Positions 25,153 through 35,500 of a stretch of 64,000 nucleotides of DNA are shown piece after piece. Under the pieces are notes generated by a model. That model did no database searches. It worked only from the letters and a program-made list of their open reading frames with translations, and had not been told where the DNA came from. The stretch lies in the NCBI GenBank assembly GCA_017428925.1, contig JAFRPY010000050.1, forward strand, positions 1 to 64,000, read 5' to 3'. The translations under genes were made by a program, and so were the position numbers. The first letter of the stretch is position 1, and each line of letters starts with the position of its first letter. The DNA is from Prevotella sp. (lineage in GTDB: Bacteria > Bacteroidota > Bacteroidia > Bacteroidales > Bacteroidaceae).

Positions 25153-26118
25153 ATGCTGGAAATCAGGCGATATACATCCACGATGGCTGACGAATGGAAC
25201 CAATTCGTGGCAACGTCGAAAAATGGAACCTTCCTTTTCGACCGGCGCTACATGGACTATCATTCCGACCGATTCCCCGACCACTCGCTGGCGTTCTATC
25301 GCAAGGGGCGGCTCTATGCACTGTTGCCTGCCACCCTCCAGTCAACCGGCCTCATCTCTCATGCCGGCCTTACCTATGGCGGATTAATCACCGACCATCG
25401 TGCTACTGCCGCCGACGTCTGCGAGTTGTTCATCTTACTCAACGACTATCTGCGTCAGGAAGGCATCGGGCATGTTGTTTACAGGCCCACACCCCACATC
25501 TATCATCGTCTTCCCGCTGAGGAAGACCTCTATGCCCTGACTCAGGTGTGTCATGCACGACTGACGGCACGCGACATCTCATCAGCGATTATTCGCGAAC
25601 CACGACTGCCTTTCACTGAATCGCGCCGCTCGGGCCTTCGCAAGGCTACTGCTGCAGGGATGATAGTCGGTGAAAGCTCCGACTACGAAGGATTCTGGAA
25701 AATCCTTACCGACAACCTGCTGCAACATCATCACACGCGGCCCGTTCACTCCATCGAGGAAATTCTTCTGTTGAAGAGTCGTTTTCCTGACAACATCCGA
25801 CTATTCATAGCAGAACACAACGGAAAGGCTATCGGAGGAACGGTCGTTTACGAAACAACGCAAGTCGTTCACACTCAATACATTGCAGCTAGCGAAGAAG
25901 GCAAGCGTTTAGGCGCACTCGACTTACTCTTCGACCACCTCCTCCATAATGTTTATGCTGATGCTGTTTGCATAGACTTCGGGAAATCAACAGCAGGCGA
26001 CAGCTGCGACCTGAACAGTAGGCTCATCTTCCAGAAAGAAGGCTTCGGGGCACGCGCCGTCTGCTACGACACCTACGAATGGGGCATTCCCATCGATGCT
26101 TCCACAAGAGAAAAATAA
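25153..26118 (+). CDS. GNAT-type (FemAB-like) acyltransferase
   Basis: The 321-residue product has an N-terminal region with FLFDRRYMDYHSDRF and a C-terminal GNAT fold with LFIAEHNGKAIGGTVVY. This layout is like the Acetyltransf_6 family often found in polysaccharide loci. Next to RfbB and FdtA-like enzymes it may acylate an amino sugar, which is inference. I placed the start at 25153, just after the repeat; a long upstream open frame through the repeat is not credible. Confidence 0.75.
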   Translation: MLEIRRYTSTMADEWNQFVATSKNGTFLFDRRYMDYHSDRFPDHSLAFYRKGRLYALLPATLQSTGLISHAGLTYGGLITDHRATAADVCELFILLNDYLRQEGIGHVVYRPTPHIYHRLPAEEDLYALTQVCHARLTARDISSAIIREPRLPFTESRRSGLRKATAAGMIVGESSDYEGFWKILTDNLLQHHHTRPVHSIEEILLLKSRFPDNIRLFIAEHNGKAIGGTVVYETTQVVHTQYIAASEEGKRLGALDLLFDHLLHNVYADAVCIDFGKSTAGDSCDLNSRLIFQKEGFGARAVCYDTYEWGIPIDASTREK

Positions 26119-26130
26119 AAACCTAAGATA

Positions 26131-28047
26131 ATGAAAGCAAATAAGAAAAGCAAGAAGATGCCGCAGAAGGCATCATCGAATGCAAAAGAGACACGCCGGC
26201 AACCACTTGAGCTGACTGCCAAGAAGCTACGCTGGATGTGGCTATTACCAGTGGTGGCACTCATCGCGGTGGCTGCGGTCCTGCTCACCTACGAGAGCAA
26301 CTACCTCTTCCGCGTACAGGAGATGAACCTGTTCCTCTACACCCCGTTGTTCTTCAAACAACAACTGGTCGTGTCCGGAGGCATACTCACCTATCTGGGT
26401 ACGTATTTCACGCAGTTCTTCTATCACCAGTGGATGGGTGTCGCTTTGCTCTGCCTGTGGTGGCTGTTGCTGATGTTTGTTGTAAAACGAACGTTCAACA
26501 TCCCAACCAAGTGGGCTCTGGTCGTGCTCATCCCTGTAGCGCTGCTGCTCATCACCGATGTCGACCTGGGTTACTGGCTGTACTACCTGAAGCTGCGCGG
26601 ACATTTCTTTGTGGCAACGATGGGAACAACAGCAGCCGTCGCTTTGGCGTGGGCCTATCGCCTACTGCCGAAGAAGTTTTTCCTGCGCTCCATCTTCATC
26701 GTGGTAGCTGTGGCCATAGGCTATCCGCTCCTGGGCTTCTACGGTCTGTTGGCCGCCCTGCTCATGGGCATCCTCGCCTGGCGACTCGACGACTATTCCT
26801 TGTTGCGCAGAGTCATCGATAGCGGCGTTGCCATCGTTGCAATTGCCCTCATCCCATACATCTATTATCTAACGGTCTACTATCAGACTCACATCGTCAA
26901 CATCTATTACACAGCTCTGCCGCTCTTCCGCATCGACCAGGACTACATGGTCTACTACATACCATTCTACCTGCTCGTAGCGGTCCTCGTTCTCATGGCT
27001 GCTCTCTATAAGCGTCAGCGCCAAACTGATGTGAAGAAGAAAGCCTTATGGTGTTTCGCACAGCTATGTCTTGCCGCTGCACTGATCTATGGCGTATACT
27101 ATTCCTGGTATAAGGACGAGAACTTCCATACCGAGCTGAGCATGTATCGTGATGCCGACAACCACCAGTGGGAAAACATTCTCACCACCTATCGCGACCA
27201 CGATAGCAATCCCAGCCGACTGATGTGGATGATGAAGAATCTTGCGCTCGCACGACTCGACCGACAGGGCGACGAGATGTATCACTACCGCAACAGCGAT
27301 GCTGCTCCCGAAGCACCTTTCGGCGCCCACATGGCCCAATGTGGCGGAAAACTGCTCTACTACAACTACGGCCTGCTGAACTACTGCTACCGCTGGTGTC
27401 TGGAGGACGGCGTGGAGTATGGCTGGCGCGTCGACTACTATAAGTTCATGCTGAAGAGCTCGCTTATGAACGGCGAATATGTCGTAGCAAAGAAGTACAT
27501 CGACATCTTGTCGAAGACGAAGTACTATCGCGAATGGGCACAGCAGTATGAGCCTATGGTGAAGAATCCGGAACTGGTTAAGAAGGACAAGGAGTTCTCT
27601 ACCATCATGCACCTCATGCCGCCAGTCAACGAGCTTACCAGCGACCAGGCTCTCGTTGAAATCTTCCTCATCAACCACTTTGCTAATCACGACAGCGACG
27701 ATCCTGCTTTCCAAGAGCAAGCGATGATATTTGCCCTGCAAACGAAGGATATCGGTACGTTCTGGAGTCGTTTCTTCCGCTATGCGAAGAACAGACAGGA
27801 TGCAGGCAAGCACATGCCTAAACACATCCAGGAAGCCGCTTACCTGTATGGTCATCTGGAGAACAAAGTGGATATCAGCAAGATGCCTTTCGACAAGGAC
27901 GTCATCGACTCCTACAATAACTTCATGACCGCCGCCCAGCAATACAAGAACCTGTCTGAGCAGGAAATGAAGCCGTTCATGTATGATCGCTTCGGCGGTA
28001 CATTCTACTTCGAATATTTCTTCACACGCGACCAGCACAGCTATTAA
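26131..28047 (+). CDS. Large multi-spanning membrane protein (DUF6057-like)
   Basis: The 638-residue product has a lysine-rich start (KANKKSKKMPQKASSN), about 8-10 hydrophobic segments between residues 30 and 330, and a soluble half (about 335-638) of helical pairs resembling tetratricopeptide-like packing. It resembles a Bacteroidales family of unknown function (DUF6057, from memory). The gene begins 12 nt after the GNAT gene and ends 28 nt before the CxxCH lipoprotein. Confidence 0.7.
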   Translation: MKANKKSKKMPQKASSNAKETRRQPLELTAKKLRWMWLLPVVALIAVAAVLLTYESNYLFRVQEMNLFLYTPLFFKQQLVVSGGILTYLGTYFTQFFYHQWMGVALLCLWWLLLMFVVKRTFNIPTKWALVVLIPVALLLITDVDLGYWLYYLKLRGHFFVATMGTTAAVALAWAYRLLPKKFFLRSIFIVVAVAIGYPLLGFYGLLAALLMGILAWRLDDYSLLRRVIDSGVAIVAIALIPYIYYLTVYYQTHIVNIYYTALPLFRIDQDYMVYYIPFYLLVAVLVLMAALYKRQRQTDVKKKALWCFAQLCLAAALIYGVYYSWYKDENFHTELSMYRDADNHQWENILTTYRDHDSNPSRLMWMMKNLALARLDRQGDEMYHYRNSDAAPEAPFGAHMAQCGGKLLYYNYGLLNYCYRWCLEDGVEYGWRVDYYKFMLKSSLMNGEYVVAKKYIDILSKTKYYREWAQQYEPMVKNPELVKKDKEFSTIMHLMPPVNELTSDQALVEIFLINHFANHDSDDPAFQEQAMIFALQTKDIGTFWSRFFRYAKNRQDAGKHMPKHIQEAAYLYGHLENKVDISKMPFDKDVIDSYNNFMTAAQQYKNLSEQEMKPFMYDRFGGTFYFEYFFTRDQHSY

Positions 28048-28075
28048 ACTCAAACAACGAAACAACTTGAGAAAG

Positions 28076-29656
28076 ATGAAAAAATATATTTATTTCTTAC
28101 TGGTCATCCTGCTTGCCGCCTGTCAGCAGGTGAAGGTGCCTGAGACGTTCAGCAAGAGCGACAAGCTCCCAGTCATCTATCCAGAGTACACGAATGTGAC
28201 TGTTCCTATCAACATCGCACCGCTCTCCTTCGAACTGCAGCAACCTGCCACTCAGATGGTGGCTCGCTATTCGTTCGGCGATGAAGAGATTGTCTGTGGC
28301 GGTGAGGACCTGAAGGCTTGTCCCGACCTCGACCAGTGGCACCAGCTTGCCCAGAAGGCCAGCGGCAAAGCTATCAACGTAGAGGTATATGCTGAGAATG
28401 ACGGAAAGTGGACGCGTTTCAAGCCCTTCGAAATCTTTGTCTCGCCGGATAGCATCGACCCCTACATCAGCTATCGTCTCATCTCACCTTCCTATGTCAC
28501 CTATGAGGAGCTCACCATCAATCAGCGCTCATTGGAGAACTACGAAGAGAACGTTATCTACGACAACATGCTTTGTGGTGACGAGATTAATGGTCAGTGC
28601 ATCAACTGTCACAACTATCAGTTGCAGAACCCCAACCGATTCCAGTTCCATGCACGCCAGAAGAATGGCGGAACCGTTGTCGTCTACGATGGAAATGTGA
28701 AGAAAGTCAACATGAAGAACGACTCCATCCTCTCAGCTGGTGTCTATCCTTCGTGGCATCCTTGGCTGAAACTCATCGCCTACAGCACAAACAAGACGAT
28801 GCAGAGTTTCCACACACGCGACATCAACAAGATTGAAGTGCTTGACTCGGAGAGCGACCTGATTGTTTATGACGTGGACCGCGACGAAGTGATGAACATC
28901 GAGAACGACCCGCACGAATTTGAAATCTTCCCATTCTGGTCGCCCGACGGTCGCTGGCTCTACTACGGCAGCGCTCACTTTGTCTATAGTGCCGATACCG
29001 TAAACTCCGCTGAAGCTATCGGACGCGGTATGGAAATCAAATATAGCATCTACCGAAAGACTTTCAATCCGGAAACACGCGAATTTGGTCCGCGACAGAT
29101 GGTGTTCGACGCTGCAGGAATTGACAAGAGTGCCACGTTGCCACGCATCTCTCCCGATGGACGCTGGCTGATGGTGGCTCTCGGCAACTGGGGTTGCTTC
29201 CACATTTGGCATCGCGATGCTGACCTTTGGATGCTCGACCTGCAGGCCTTCGACCAGCTCGTTGGTGTCAATGCCGAAAACACTACGCAGACGTTCAGTC
29301 CCACTCCAGCACAGCTGCAAGAGGCAGGCATCCTGCGTCCTGCCGACGAGCTGAACTCCGACAACGTGGAGAGCTATCACACGTGGTCGAGCAGTGGAAA
29401 GTGGGTCATCTTCTCGAGTCGGCGCACCGATGGTGTCTACACGCGTCCGTTCATTGCTCACATGGATAAGGATGGTCACGGAACAAAGCCTTTCGAGCTA
29501 CCTTGTGCCGACCCCGACTTCCACCGTCAGTTCATGAAGAGCTACAACATTCCTGAGTTCATGCGCGGTCCTGTCACTCTGCGTCCTCAGCAGATTGCCG
29601 ACGTACTGAAGGGCGACGTGCCGCCTGTGAAATACGTTCAGCATCTCAACAAGTGA
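28076..29656 (+). CDS. TolB-like beta-propeller lipoprotein with a CxxCH haem-type motif
   Basis: The 526-residue product has a lipoprotein signal with Cys16 (LLAAC). WD40-like/PD40 blades are marked by PSWHPWLKLIAYSTNK, PFWSPDGRWLYYGSA, PRISPDGRWLM and WSSSGKWVIFSSRR. Before the propeller lies a C175-I-N-C178-H179 motif in GQCINCHNYQ, the covalent haem c attachment pattern. It should lie in the periplasm or at the outer membrane. Whether haem is bound is unknown, and no cytochrome maturation genes are nearby. I chose the start at 28076 because it gives a clean lipoprotein signal. Confidence 0.8.
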   Translation: MKKYIYFLLVILLAACQQVKVPETFSKSDKLPVIYPEYTNVTVPINIAPLSFELQQPATQMVARYSFGDEEIVCGGEDLKACPDLDQWHQLAQKASGKAINVEVYAENDGKWTRFKPFEIFVSPDSIDPYISYRLISPSYVTYEELTINQRSLENYEENVIYDNMLCGDEINGQCINCHNYQLQNPNRFQFHARQKNGGTVVVYDGNVKKVNMKNDSILSAGVYPSWHPWLKLIAYSTNKTMQSFHTRDINKIEVLDSESDLIVYDVDRDEVMNIENDPHEFEIFPFWSPDGRWLYYGSAHFVYSADTVNSAEAIGRGMEIKYSIYRKTFNPETREFGPRQMVFDAAGIDKSATLPRISPDGRWLMVALGNWGCFHIWHRDADLWMLDLQAFDQLVGVNAENTTQTFSPTPAQLQEAGILRPADELNSDNVESYHTWSSSGKWVIFSSRRTDGVYTRPFIAHMDKDGHGTKPFELPCADPDFHRQFMKSYNIPEFMRGPVTLRPQQIADVLKGDVPPVKYVQHLNK

Positions 29657-29703
29657 TTGTGGCTAACGATTGTTTTAACATCAGAAGTTAAAGAAACTAA
29701 AAA

Positions 29704-29737
29704 CGGGCTGCCCGCCATGCAAGGTTTGGGCAGCCCG
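29704..29737 (+). terminator. GC-rich stem-loop ending the long operon
   Basis: A 10-bp perfect stem (CGGGCTGCCC with GGGCAGCCCG) has a 14-nt loop and is followed by GTCGTTTC. It lies 47 nt after the lipoprotein stop codon. The T run is weak. Confidence 0.6.
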
Positions 29738-29775
29738 GTCGTTTCATCGATAGAAACTTCATTAAACTTATAGTT

Positions 29776-30417
29776 ATGAAAGTATACAAAAACCATAGCA
29801 CCGCGCATCTTCCCTATCCTTCCCATGTGAGAAGGTTGGGATGGGTGTTCCTTTTCCTCATCGTTGCTTTGTTCACAGCCTGCGCCACATCAGACGAAGA
29901 CGTCATGAATTTTGAACCTTCTTACAATTTGCATGTACAGGCTGCTTACCAAGGAACATGGGTGTTTTTCAATGACCTCTCGTCAAGTAACTCAAGTAGC
30001 TCTATGAACCATCTGGCTGAAAACTCAATCACCTATATTTGCCAAGATAAAACCTTCTCACTGTACTTCCCCATACAGGCTGTGGCACGACTGGCAGTAC
30101 CCGAAGAGCGGGCCGACGAAGCAGCTGAGAATGCCTACTGCAGCGATTACAGTTTCCCTTTCAGCGAGGTGGGATACTCCGACAACATGCTCTATTGGCA
30201 GATCGACAAACCGCGCTACATCTTCCATACACGCTACGGCGGAGCTGTCCACAAAATTGCAGTCTACATGTCTAATTCTAACGCAATCTGTGCTAATGAC
30301 TATAGCAGTTTAAGCATCTCGCTAAACATCGACAGCCTGCAAAACGCCGACAAGACAGTGGCGCGCTTTCAGCCACAACTCGGAATCATGTATATCTGCT
30401 CAGAGCGAATCAAATAA
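29776..30417 (+). CDS. Lipoprotein of unknown function
   Basis: The 213-residue product has a hydrophobic stretch at about 22-36 ending in a lipobox-like FTAC, then a beta-rich mature part. A serine run (SSSNSSSS) lies near residues 70-77. The n-region before the hydrophobic part is long, so a later start is possible. It precedes an ECF sigma factor by 14 nt, which suggests shared transcription. I do not recognise the family. Confidence 0.65.
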   Translation: MKVYKNHSTAHLPYPSHVRRLGWVFLFLIVALFTACATSDEDVMNFEPSYNLHVQAAYQGTWVFFNDLSSSNSSSSMNHLAENSITYICQDKTFSLYFPIQAVARLAVPEERADEAAENAYCSDYSFPFSEVGYSDNMLYWQIDKPRYIFHTRYGGAVHKIAVYMSNSNAICANDYSSLSISLNIDSLQNADKTVARFQPQLGIMYICSERIK

Positions 30418-30431
30418 ACGAAAGGTGGCGA

Positions 30432-30995
30432 GTGGAGACTGAACGGCAGCTACTCAGCAACATTCTCGGCGGCGACCGCGACGCTATGCGTAGACTCTAC
30501 GACCGCTATGTGGGATATACCATGGCTACGGCTCTGAGGTATATCCCCGATCGCGATAAAGCTGCCGACGTGGTGCAGGATGCGTTCGTGAAGATTCTCA
30601 CCAGCATCTCCTCTTTCGGCTTCCGCGGCGAAGGATCACTCAGGGCATGGGTCACACGCATTACAGCCAACCAAGCGCTCGACCTGCTGAAAAAGGAGTC
30701 ACGCACACACCAGCTACTCACCACCGAGGCCGACCTCCCGCCAGAACAGCTGCAGAATCTGCCGGACGATGAGCCTGATGTGGGACGCCTTTCACCCGAA
30801 ACACTCACGGCACTCATCGCCAAACTGCCACCAGGCTATCGCGCCGTACTGAACCTGCACATATTCGAGGGCCACTCACACAACGAGATTGCCGCCCTAC
30901 TCGGTATCAAGCCCGACTCCTCTGCCTCTCAATTTCTGCGCGCTAAGCGTATGCTGGCAAAAATGATCAACGAAAGCATCAACCACAATGACTGA
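30432..30995 (+). CDS. ECF sigma-70 factor (first)
   Basis: The 187-residue product has region 2 (LYDRYVGYTMATALRYIPDRDKAADVVQDAFVKIL) and region 4 (LPPGYRAVLNLHIFEGHSHNEIAALLGIKPDSSASQFLRAKR). The start is GTG at 30432, preceded by AAAGGTGG, one of the few Shine-Dalgarno-like sequences here. It ends in an 8-bp overlap with its membrane partner, the arrangement expected of a sigma/regulator pair. Confidence 0.92.
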   Translation: METERQLLSNILGGDRDAMRRLYDRYVGYTMATALRYIPDRDKAADVVQDAFVKILTSISSFGFRGEGSLRAWVTRITANQALDLLKKESRTHQLLTTEADLPPEQLQNLPDDEPDVGRLSPETLTALIAKLPPGYRAVLNLHIFEGHSHNEIAALLGIKPDSSASQFLRAKRMLAKMINESINHND

Positions 30996-32349
30996 CAACA
31001 AAAACATGAAATCCAACGATTGGACGAGCCAATTGAGCCAACGACTGGCCGACCATCAGGAACCTGCACCCGAAGGACTGTGGGATCGCATCGAGGCACA
31101 ACTCGACGCCGACATCCCTCAGCAGCCAGCCATTGTACCCGTGTCCCACCGCTCTACTTTGCGTCGATGGATGGCCGCCGCATCAATAGCTTTGCTCATC
31201 GGAAGCGGTGCATATCTTTTCATGCACGATGAGCAAGCACCAACCGTCACCGCTCCCATCACAACCAAATTGAAACCATCCGCCACAACTTCAACCATTG
31301 CTACACCCTCATCAACAACAGAGCAGTCTTCTGAATCTGCATTGCCCAAAGCCATCATTGCATCCCCTTCCTCACACCTTCTGGCTCAGCGTTCTCCTCA
31401 GGAAATAGAGGCTAATTTAGCTGTAACAACAATGCAGGCTGAAACAGATATCACATCGGCAGCAACAGATATTTCGGCAGAAAAAGAGACAACATCAGCA
31501 AAGGAGGATGAGATAAGTGACACAAAAGAGTTGAAAGAAAAAACGTCTGCAACAACAACAGAAAGAACTATCACGCCCCACTCTCTCAGCGAGGCAACTG
31601 GGGCAAGCAACACTCGGAAGAAAGAGTTGGAGACAGGCTATCCAACAAGGATCATCACGGCTGGCAACAATTCTCACAATCATGGTTTGGGAATCAGTCT
31701 TTACGCCCAAAACAATCTCGTTGCTGAGCAGCAGAACACTCCTGTGCTCATGAGTAATGCCTACTACCAACAATTCAGCAACAGTGAGATTGCTTATACC
31801 AACAGTCATCGAAGGGGTGCACCGCAAAGCAATGTCTATCTCTCCAACTATAAGGAAGAAACCCAACACCATCTGCCACTGGCCATCGGTCTGTCGGTAA
31901 GCTATCCGCTTGGCGACAGGTTAGCACTCTCGTCGGGATTGGTCTACACACGTGCAACCAGCGACTTCCAACGAATCATGCCCGCAAGCACCATCAACAC
32001 CCATCAGGCCCTTCATTATATCGGCATTCCTCTACAACTACACTACACGTTCCTCCGCCTGCAGTCACTGAGCCTCTATGCCAATGCGGGCGGGCAGACC
32101 GATATCAACGTTAAAGCGCAACAAACTACAGAAGGTGTTCCGGTAGAGGCAAACCGCGACAACCTGCAGTGGTCGCTCACGGGTGCCGTCGGCCTTCAAT
32201 ATCCCATCATCCCCCACCTCGCCCTCTATGGCGAGGCCGGTGCCCGTTGGTACATCGACAACAACAGCAACGTAGACACTTACTTCAAACAGCATCCCCT
32301 CAGCCCCAACCTGCAAGTCGGTTTCCGTTTCACTCTCGGAGAAGAGTAA
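30988..32349 (+). CDS. Membrane-anchored protein with C-terminal outer membrane barrel, ECF partner
   Basis: The 453-residue product has a soluble N-terminus (about 1-50, EPAPEGLWDRIEAQLD), one transmembrane helix (about 55-77), a Ser/Thr/Glu-rich linker up to about 230, and a C-terminal beta-barrel-like domain (about 290-453) with repeated strands such as LPLAIGLSVSYPLGDRLALSSG. The N-terminus and position suggest an anti-sigma factor; the C-terminus looks like an outer membrane barrel. An alternative start (MKSNDW) lies 7 codons in. The two-membrane topology is inferred. Confidence 0.75.
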   Translation: MTDNKNMKSNDWTSQLSQRLADHQEPAPEGLWDRIEAQLDADIPQQPAIVPVSHRSTLRRWMAAASIALLIGSGAYLFMHDEQAPTVTAPITTKLKPSATTSTIATPSSTTEQSSESALPKAIIASPSSHLLAQRSPQEIEANLAVTTMQAETDITSAATDISAEKETTSAKEDEISDTKELKEKTSATTTERTITPHSLSEATGASNTRKKELETGYPTRIITAGNNSHNHGLGISLYAQNNLVAEQQNTPVLMSNAYYQQFSNSEIAYTNSHRRGAPQSNVYLSNYKEETQHHLPLAIGLSVSYPLGDRLALSSGLVYTRATSDFQRIMPASTINTHQALHYIGIPLQLHYTFLRLQSLSLYANAGGQTDINVKAQQTTEGVPVEANRDNLQWSLTGAVGLQYPIIPHLALYGEAGARWYIDNNSNVDTYFKQHPLSPNLQVGFRFTLGEE

Positions 32350-32426
32350 ATCTTTAAACTTTCATAAAAAACTATAAATTCGCGTAGATAATAAATGTTC
32401 GCGCGCGTAAAGTCATTCTTTTTCCG

Positions 32427-32434
32427 TACCTTTG
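32427..32434 (+). promoter_or_regulatory. -7 box of the dockerin-bearing secreted protein gene
   Basis: TACCTTTG lies about 97 nt upstream of the ATG at 32532, leaving a leader of about 90 nt that is AT-rich near the start. Confidence 0.5.
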
Positions 32435-32531
32435 CAAGGATGTGCAAAGGAGAAACTGTCTATTCCCCCTAAGCCTATAAACCGATAATTAAAATAACAA
32501 ATACAACAAACAATTAAAAACCTATTAAAAC

Positions 32532-35500
32532 ATGAAACATTTTCGACTACTATTGACATTGCTCGCCCTCACATTGGGGTGGACGAATGTTAGTGCACAA
32601 TCGTGGACCGCTTCCGAGGTCGAAACTGGTAATTTTCACCTCTACAACGTCGGTAAAGCCCAGTTCTTAACAAGAGGCAACGGTTGGCAAACTCAAGCCA
32701 GCACTGGTTTCAACGCCCTGACATTGATTGTTGAGGAGTACAACGGTGCCTACAAACTCCGCACCAATGTGAATGGCGACGGCAAAGGCTTGGAACGCCT
32801 CAGTGATCCTGTTATCTACACAGACCAGTCTGCCGGAAAGAACTCCACATGGACTTTCACGAAGGTTGCCGATGCCAGCAATGGCCCTGTCTATACCATC
32901 GTATCAGCAGAAAACCATGGTGGTGGTGCTGGCTCGTATATGACGGCCAATGCTGACAACACTATCGTGGGTCCCGCCGATGCTGTGACTGACGATTACG
33001 GCCGTTGGCAGCTTTTCCAGTCATGGATTACGAATACCATGCCAGTAACTAATACGGACGGTTGGACAGTTTCTGAAACCCCAACCTTTGATGCCGGTAA
33101 TATTTGCGCCGAGTTCTGGAATAAAAGTGGTGCCTCAATCAAACAGACTGTGGACAACCTGCCCGCTGGTTCCTACGAACTCATCGCCGTAGCACTCACC
33201 CGCGAAGGCATGACGGCTACCCTCCATGCAGGCACCAACACTATGAATATCGCTGTCGCCAGCACAAGCGAAGTTAACAATCGTGCTCAAGCCAACACTT
33301 GGTTCAACGCTGGCAATGGCGTGAACAGACTTGAGTTCACCCACGCAGGAGGAAGCCTCGAGATAGGCCTGACTGCCGACAATACCACTGGCGACCACTG
33401 GTTGGTATGGCGCTCGTTCGTACTCCTCTACAAGGGTCTTGACCTCTCCGAGTTGAAGGCTGCCCTTCAGGCTCAGATTGATGCTGTACCTGCTCTCGAA
33501 GGTACTACCACTGAAGCTGCTTACAACGCAGCCAAAAACTATGCTGACGGCATTGACATGGATGCACTGACAACTGAAGAGGCTATTTCCGCTGCATCCA
33601 CAGAATTGGCTAATCTCGTGAATGCTGCCGTAGCTCTTCAGGTTCCTTACAGCCGTTATAAGGAAGTGAAGGCTGCTTGTGTGGCAGTTAACGGTAATTT
33701 GGATACCACAGCTGCAGATGCAGAGGCTAACGCTGCTACCACTGCAGAGGGTGTCGATTTGGCTATTGTTACCGTGCGTGCTGCCCTCCTCACTTATTTG
33801 CCCACTGCGGAAGCAAGTGAAGAAGCGCCCATCGACCTTACCAATGCCCTCATCGACAACCCGACTGTTAGCGAGAACGTGGATTATTGGAATGTCGAGA
33901 ATGTTGGAAGGCCTTATGATTGGAGTTCTGGCCCGACCACAAATTATGGTGAAACAGAGTTCTATCAGAGCACCTTTGATTTCAATCAGACACTTACCCT
34001 CTGCAAGGGTACCTATGAATTTGGAGTGACTGGCTTCCACCGTGCTGGCAACCATGCTACCTATTTTTATGCTGGTGAGGACAAGGTGCTTATCCCTGGT
34101 GTAGAATCCTCAGTTGTAAACAATATGGCAGAAGCTAAAACATACTTCGATAATGGCAATGGAAAGGTTGCCCTGAAGTTCGCTCTTGATAACGAGAGTA
34201 ATACCCTGAAGATCGGTATTGTAAACAACGATACTGAAACCGACCGCTGGACCATCTTCCGCAACTTCACGCTGAAGTATTTTGGCTCTCAGATTGACCT
34301 ATCATCCTATGAGGAATTGCTCGCTGCTGCTGTTGCAGCTGCTGAGGCAGTAGAAGGAACAGTTCCTTCCGCCGTTTACCAGACCCTTGCCACTGTGGTT
34401 TCTGATAATAACCAAACTTATACCACAAAGGATGCCTACCTGACCGCTATAGCAGCCATTGAGGAAGCAACAGCTACTGCTAAGGCCATGCAGGATCCTT
34501 ACAACCGCTACAAGACGGTGAAAGCTGCTGTTGTTGGCATCAGCGAGACTATCAGCACCACCGATGCTGACGCTCAAGCTGAAGCGGCCACTACTACCGA
34601 GGCTCTCGATAAGGCTGTAGCAACCTTGCGTACCAACCTACTCGCCTACCTGCCTACCGCAGAAGTTGCAGAAGGTAGTTTTATCGACCTGACCAATGCC
34701 ATGATCGACAACCCGACTGTCAGACAGAATACGAGCTACTGGACGATAGAGGGAACTCCTAATGGAAACTATAGTTGGGGTAAAGTAGATTATGAGGAGT
34801 GCGAATTCTATCAGCAGAACTTCGATTTCTACCAGACACTGACTCTCTCCAAGGGTACTTACGAATTTGGCGTAACTGGCTTCCACCGCGCTGGAAATCA
34901 TGCTACCTACTTCTATGCTGGTGCTGAGGACCGAGTGCTCATTCCTGGTGTTGCTAATGATATCGTGAATACTATGACTGCAGCTAAAGAATATTTCGAT
35001 GGCGGCAATGGTAAGGTTGCCTTAAAGTTCGCCCTTGAAGACGAGAGCAATACCTTGAAGATTGGTATCGTGAACAACGACGCCGAGACCGACAAGTGGA
35101 CTATCTTCCGTGATTTCACCTTGAAGTATTATGGTTCTCAGGTTGATCTTTCAAGCTACGAGGAAGCTTGGAACGAAGCTGTTGCTGCTGCAGAAGCTGC
35201 CATTGCTGCCAACCCGAACGTAACGGGCGAGGAACTGACTGCCGTCAATGCCGCAAAGGCAGATGTCCCGGAACAGACTAAAGAAAGCTACAAAACAAAG
35301 ACAGAGGCCCTTACCAATGCCACCGCTGCTCTCATTGCAGCCGCTCCTTCATACAACCTATATGCAGAGAAGAAGGCGCTGGTCGACAACTTTGAAGCCC
35401 TTCCTTATGCTGATCCAGCCAAGAAGCCTAGTACCGAAGGTGCCGAGGCTCCCACAAATGCAGAGGATGCCGTAACTAAAGCCAATGCATTCATGCCAGC

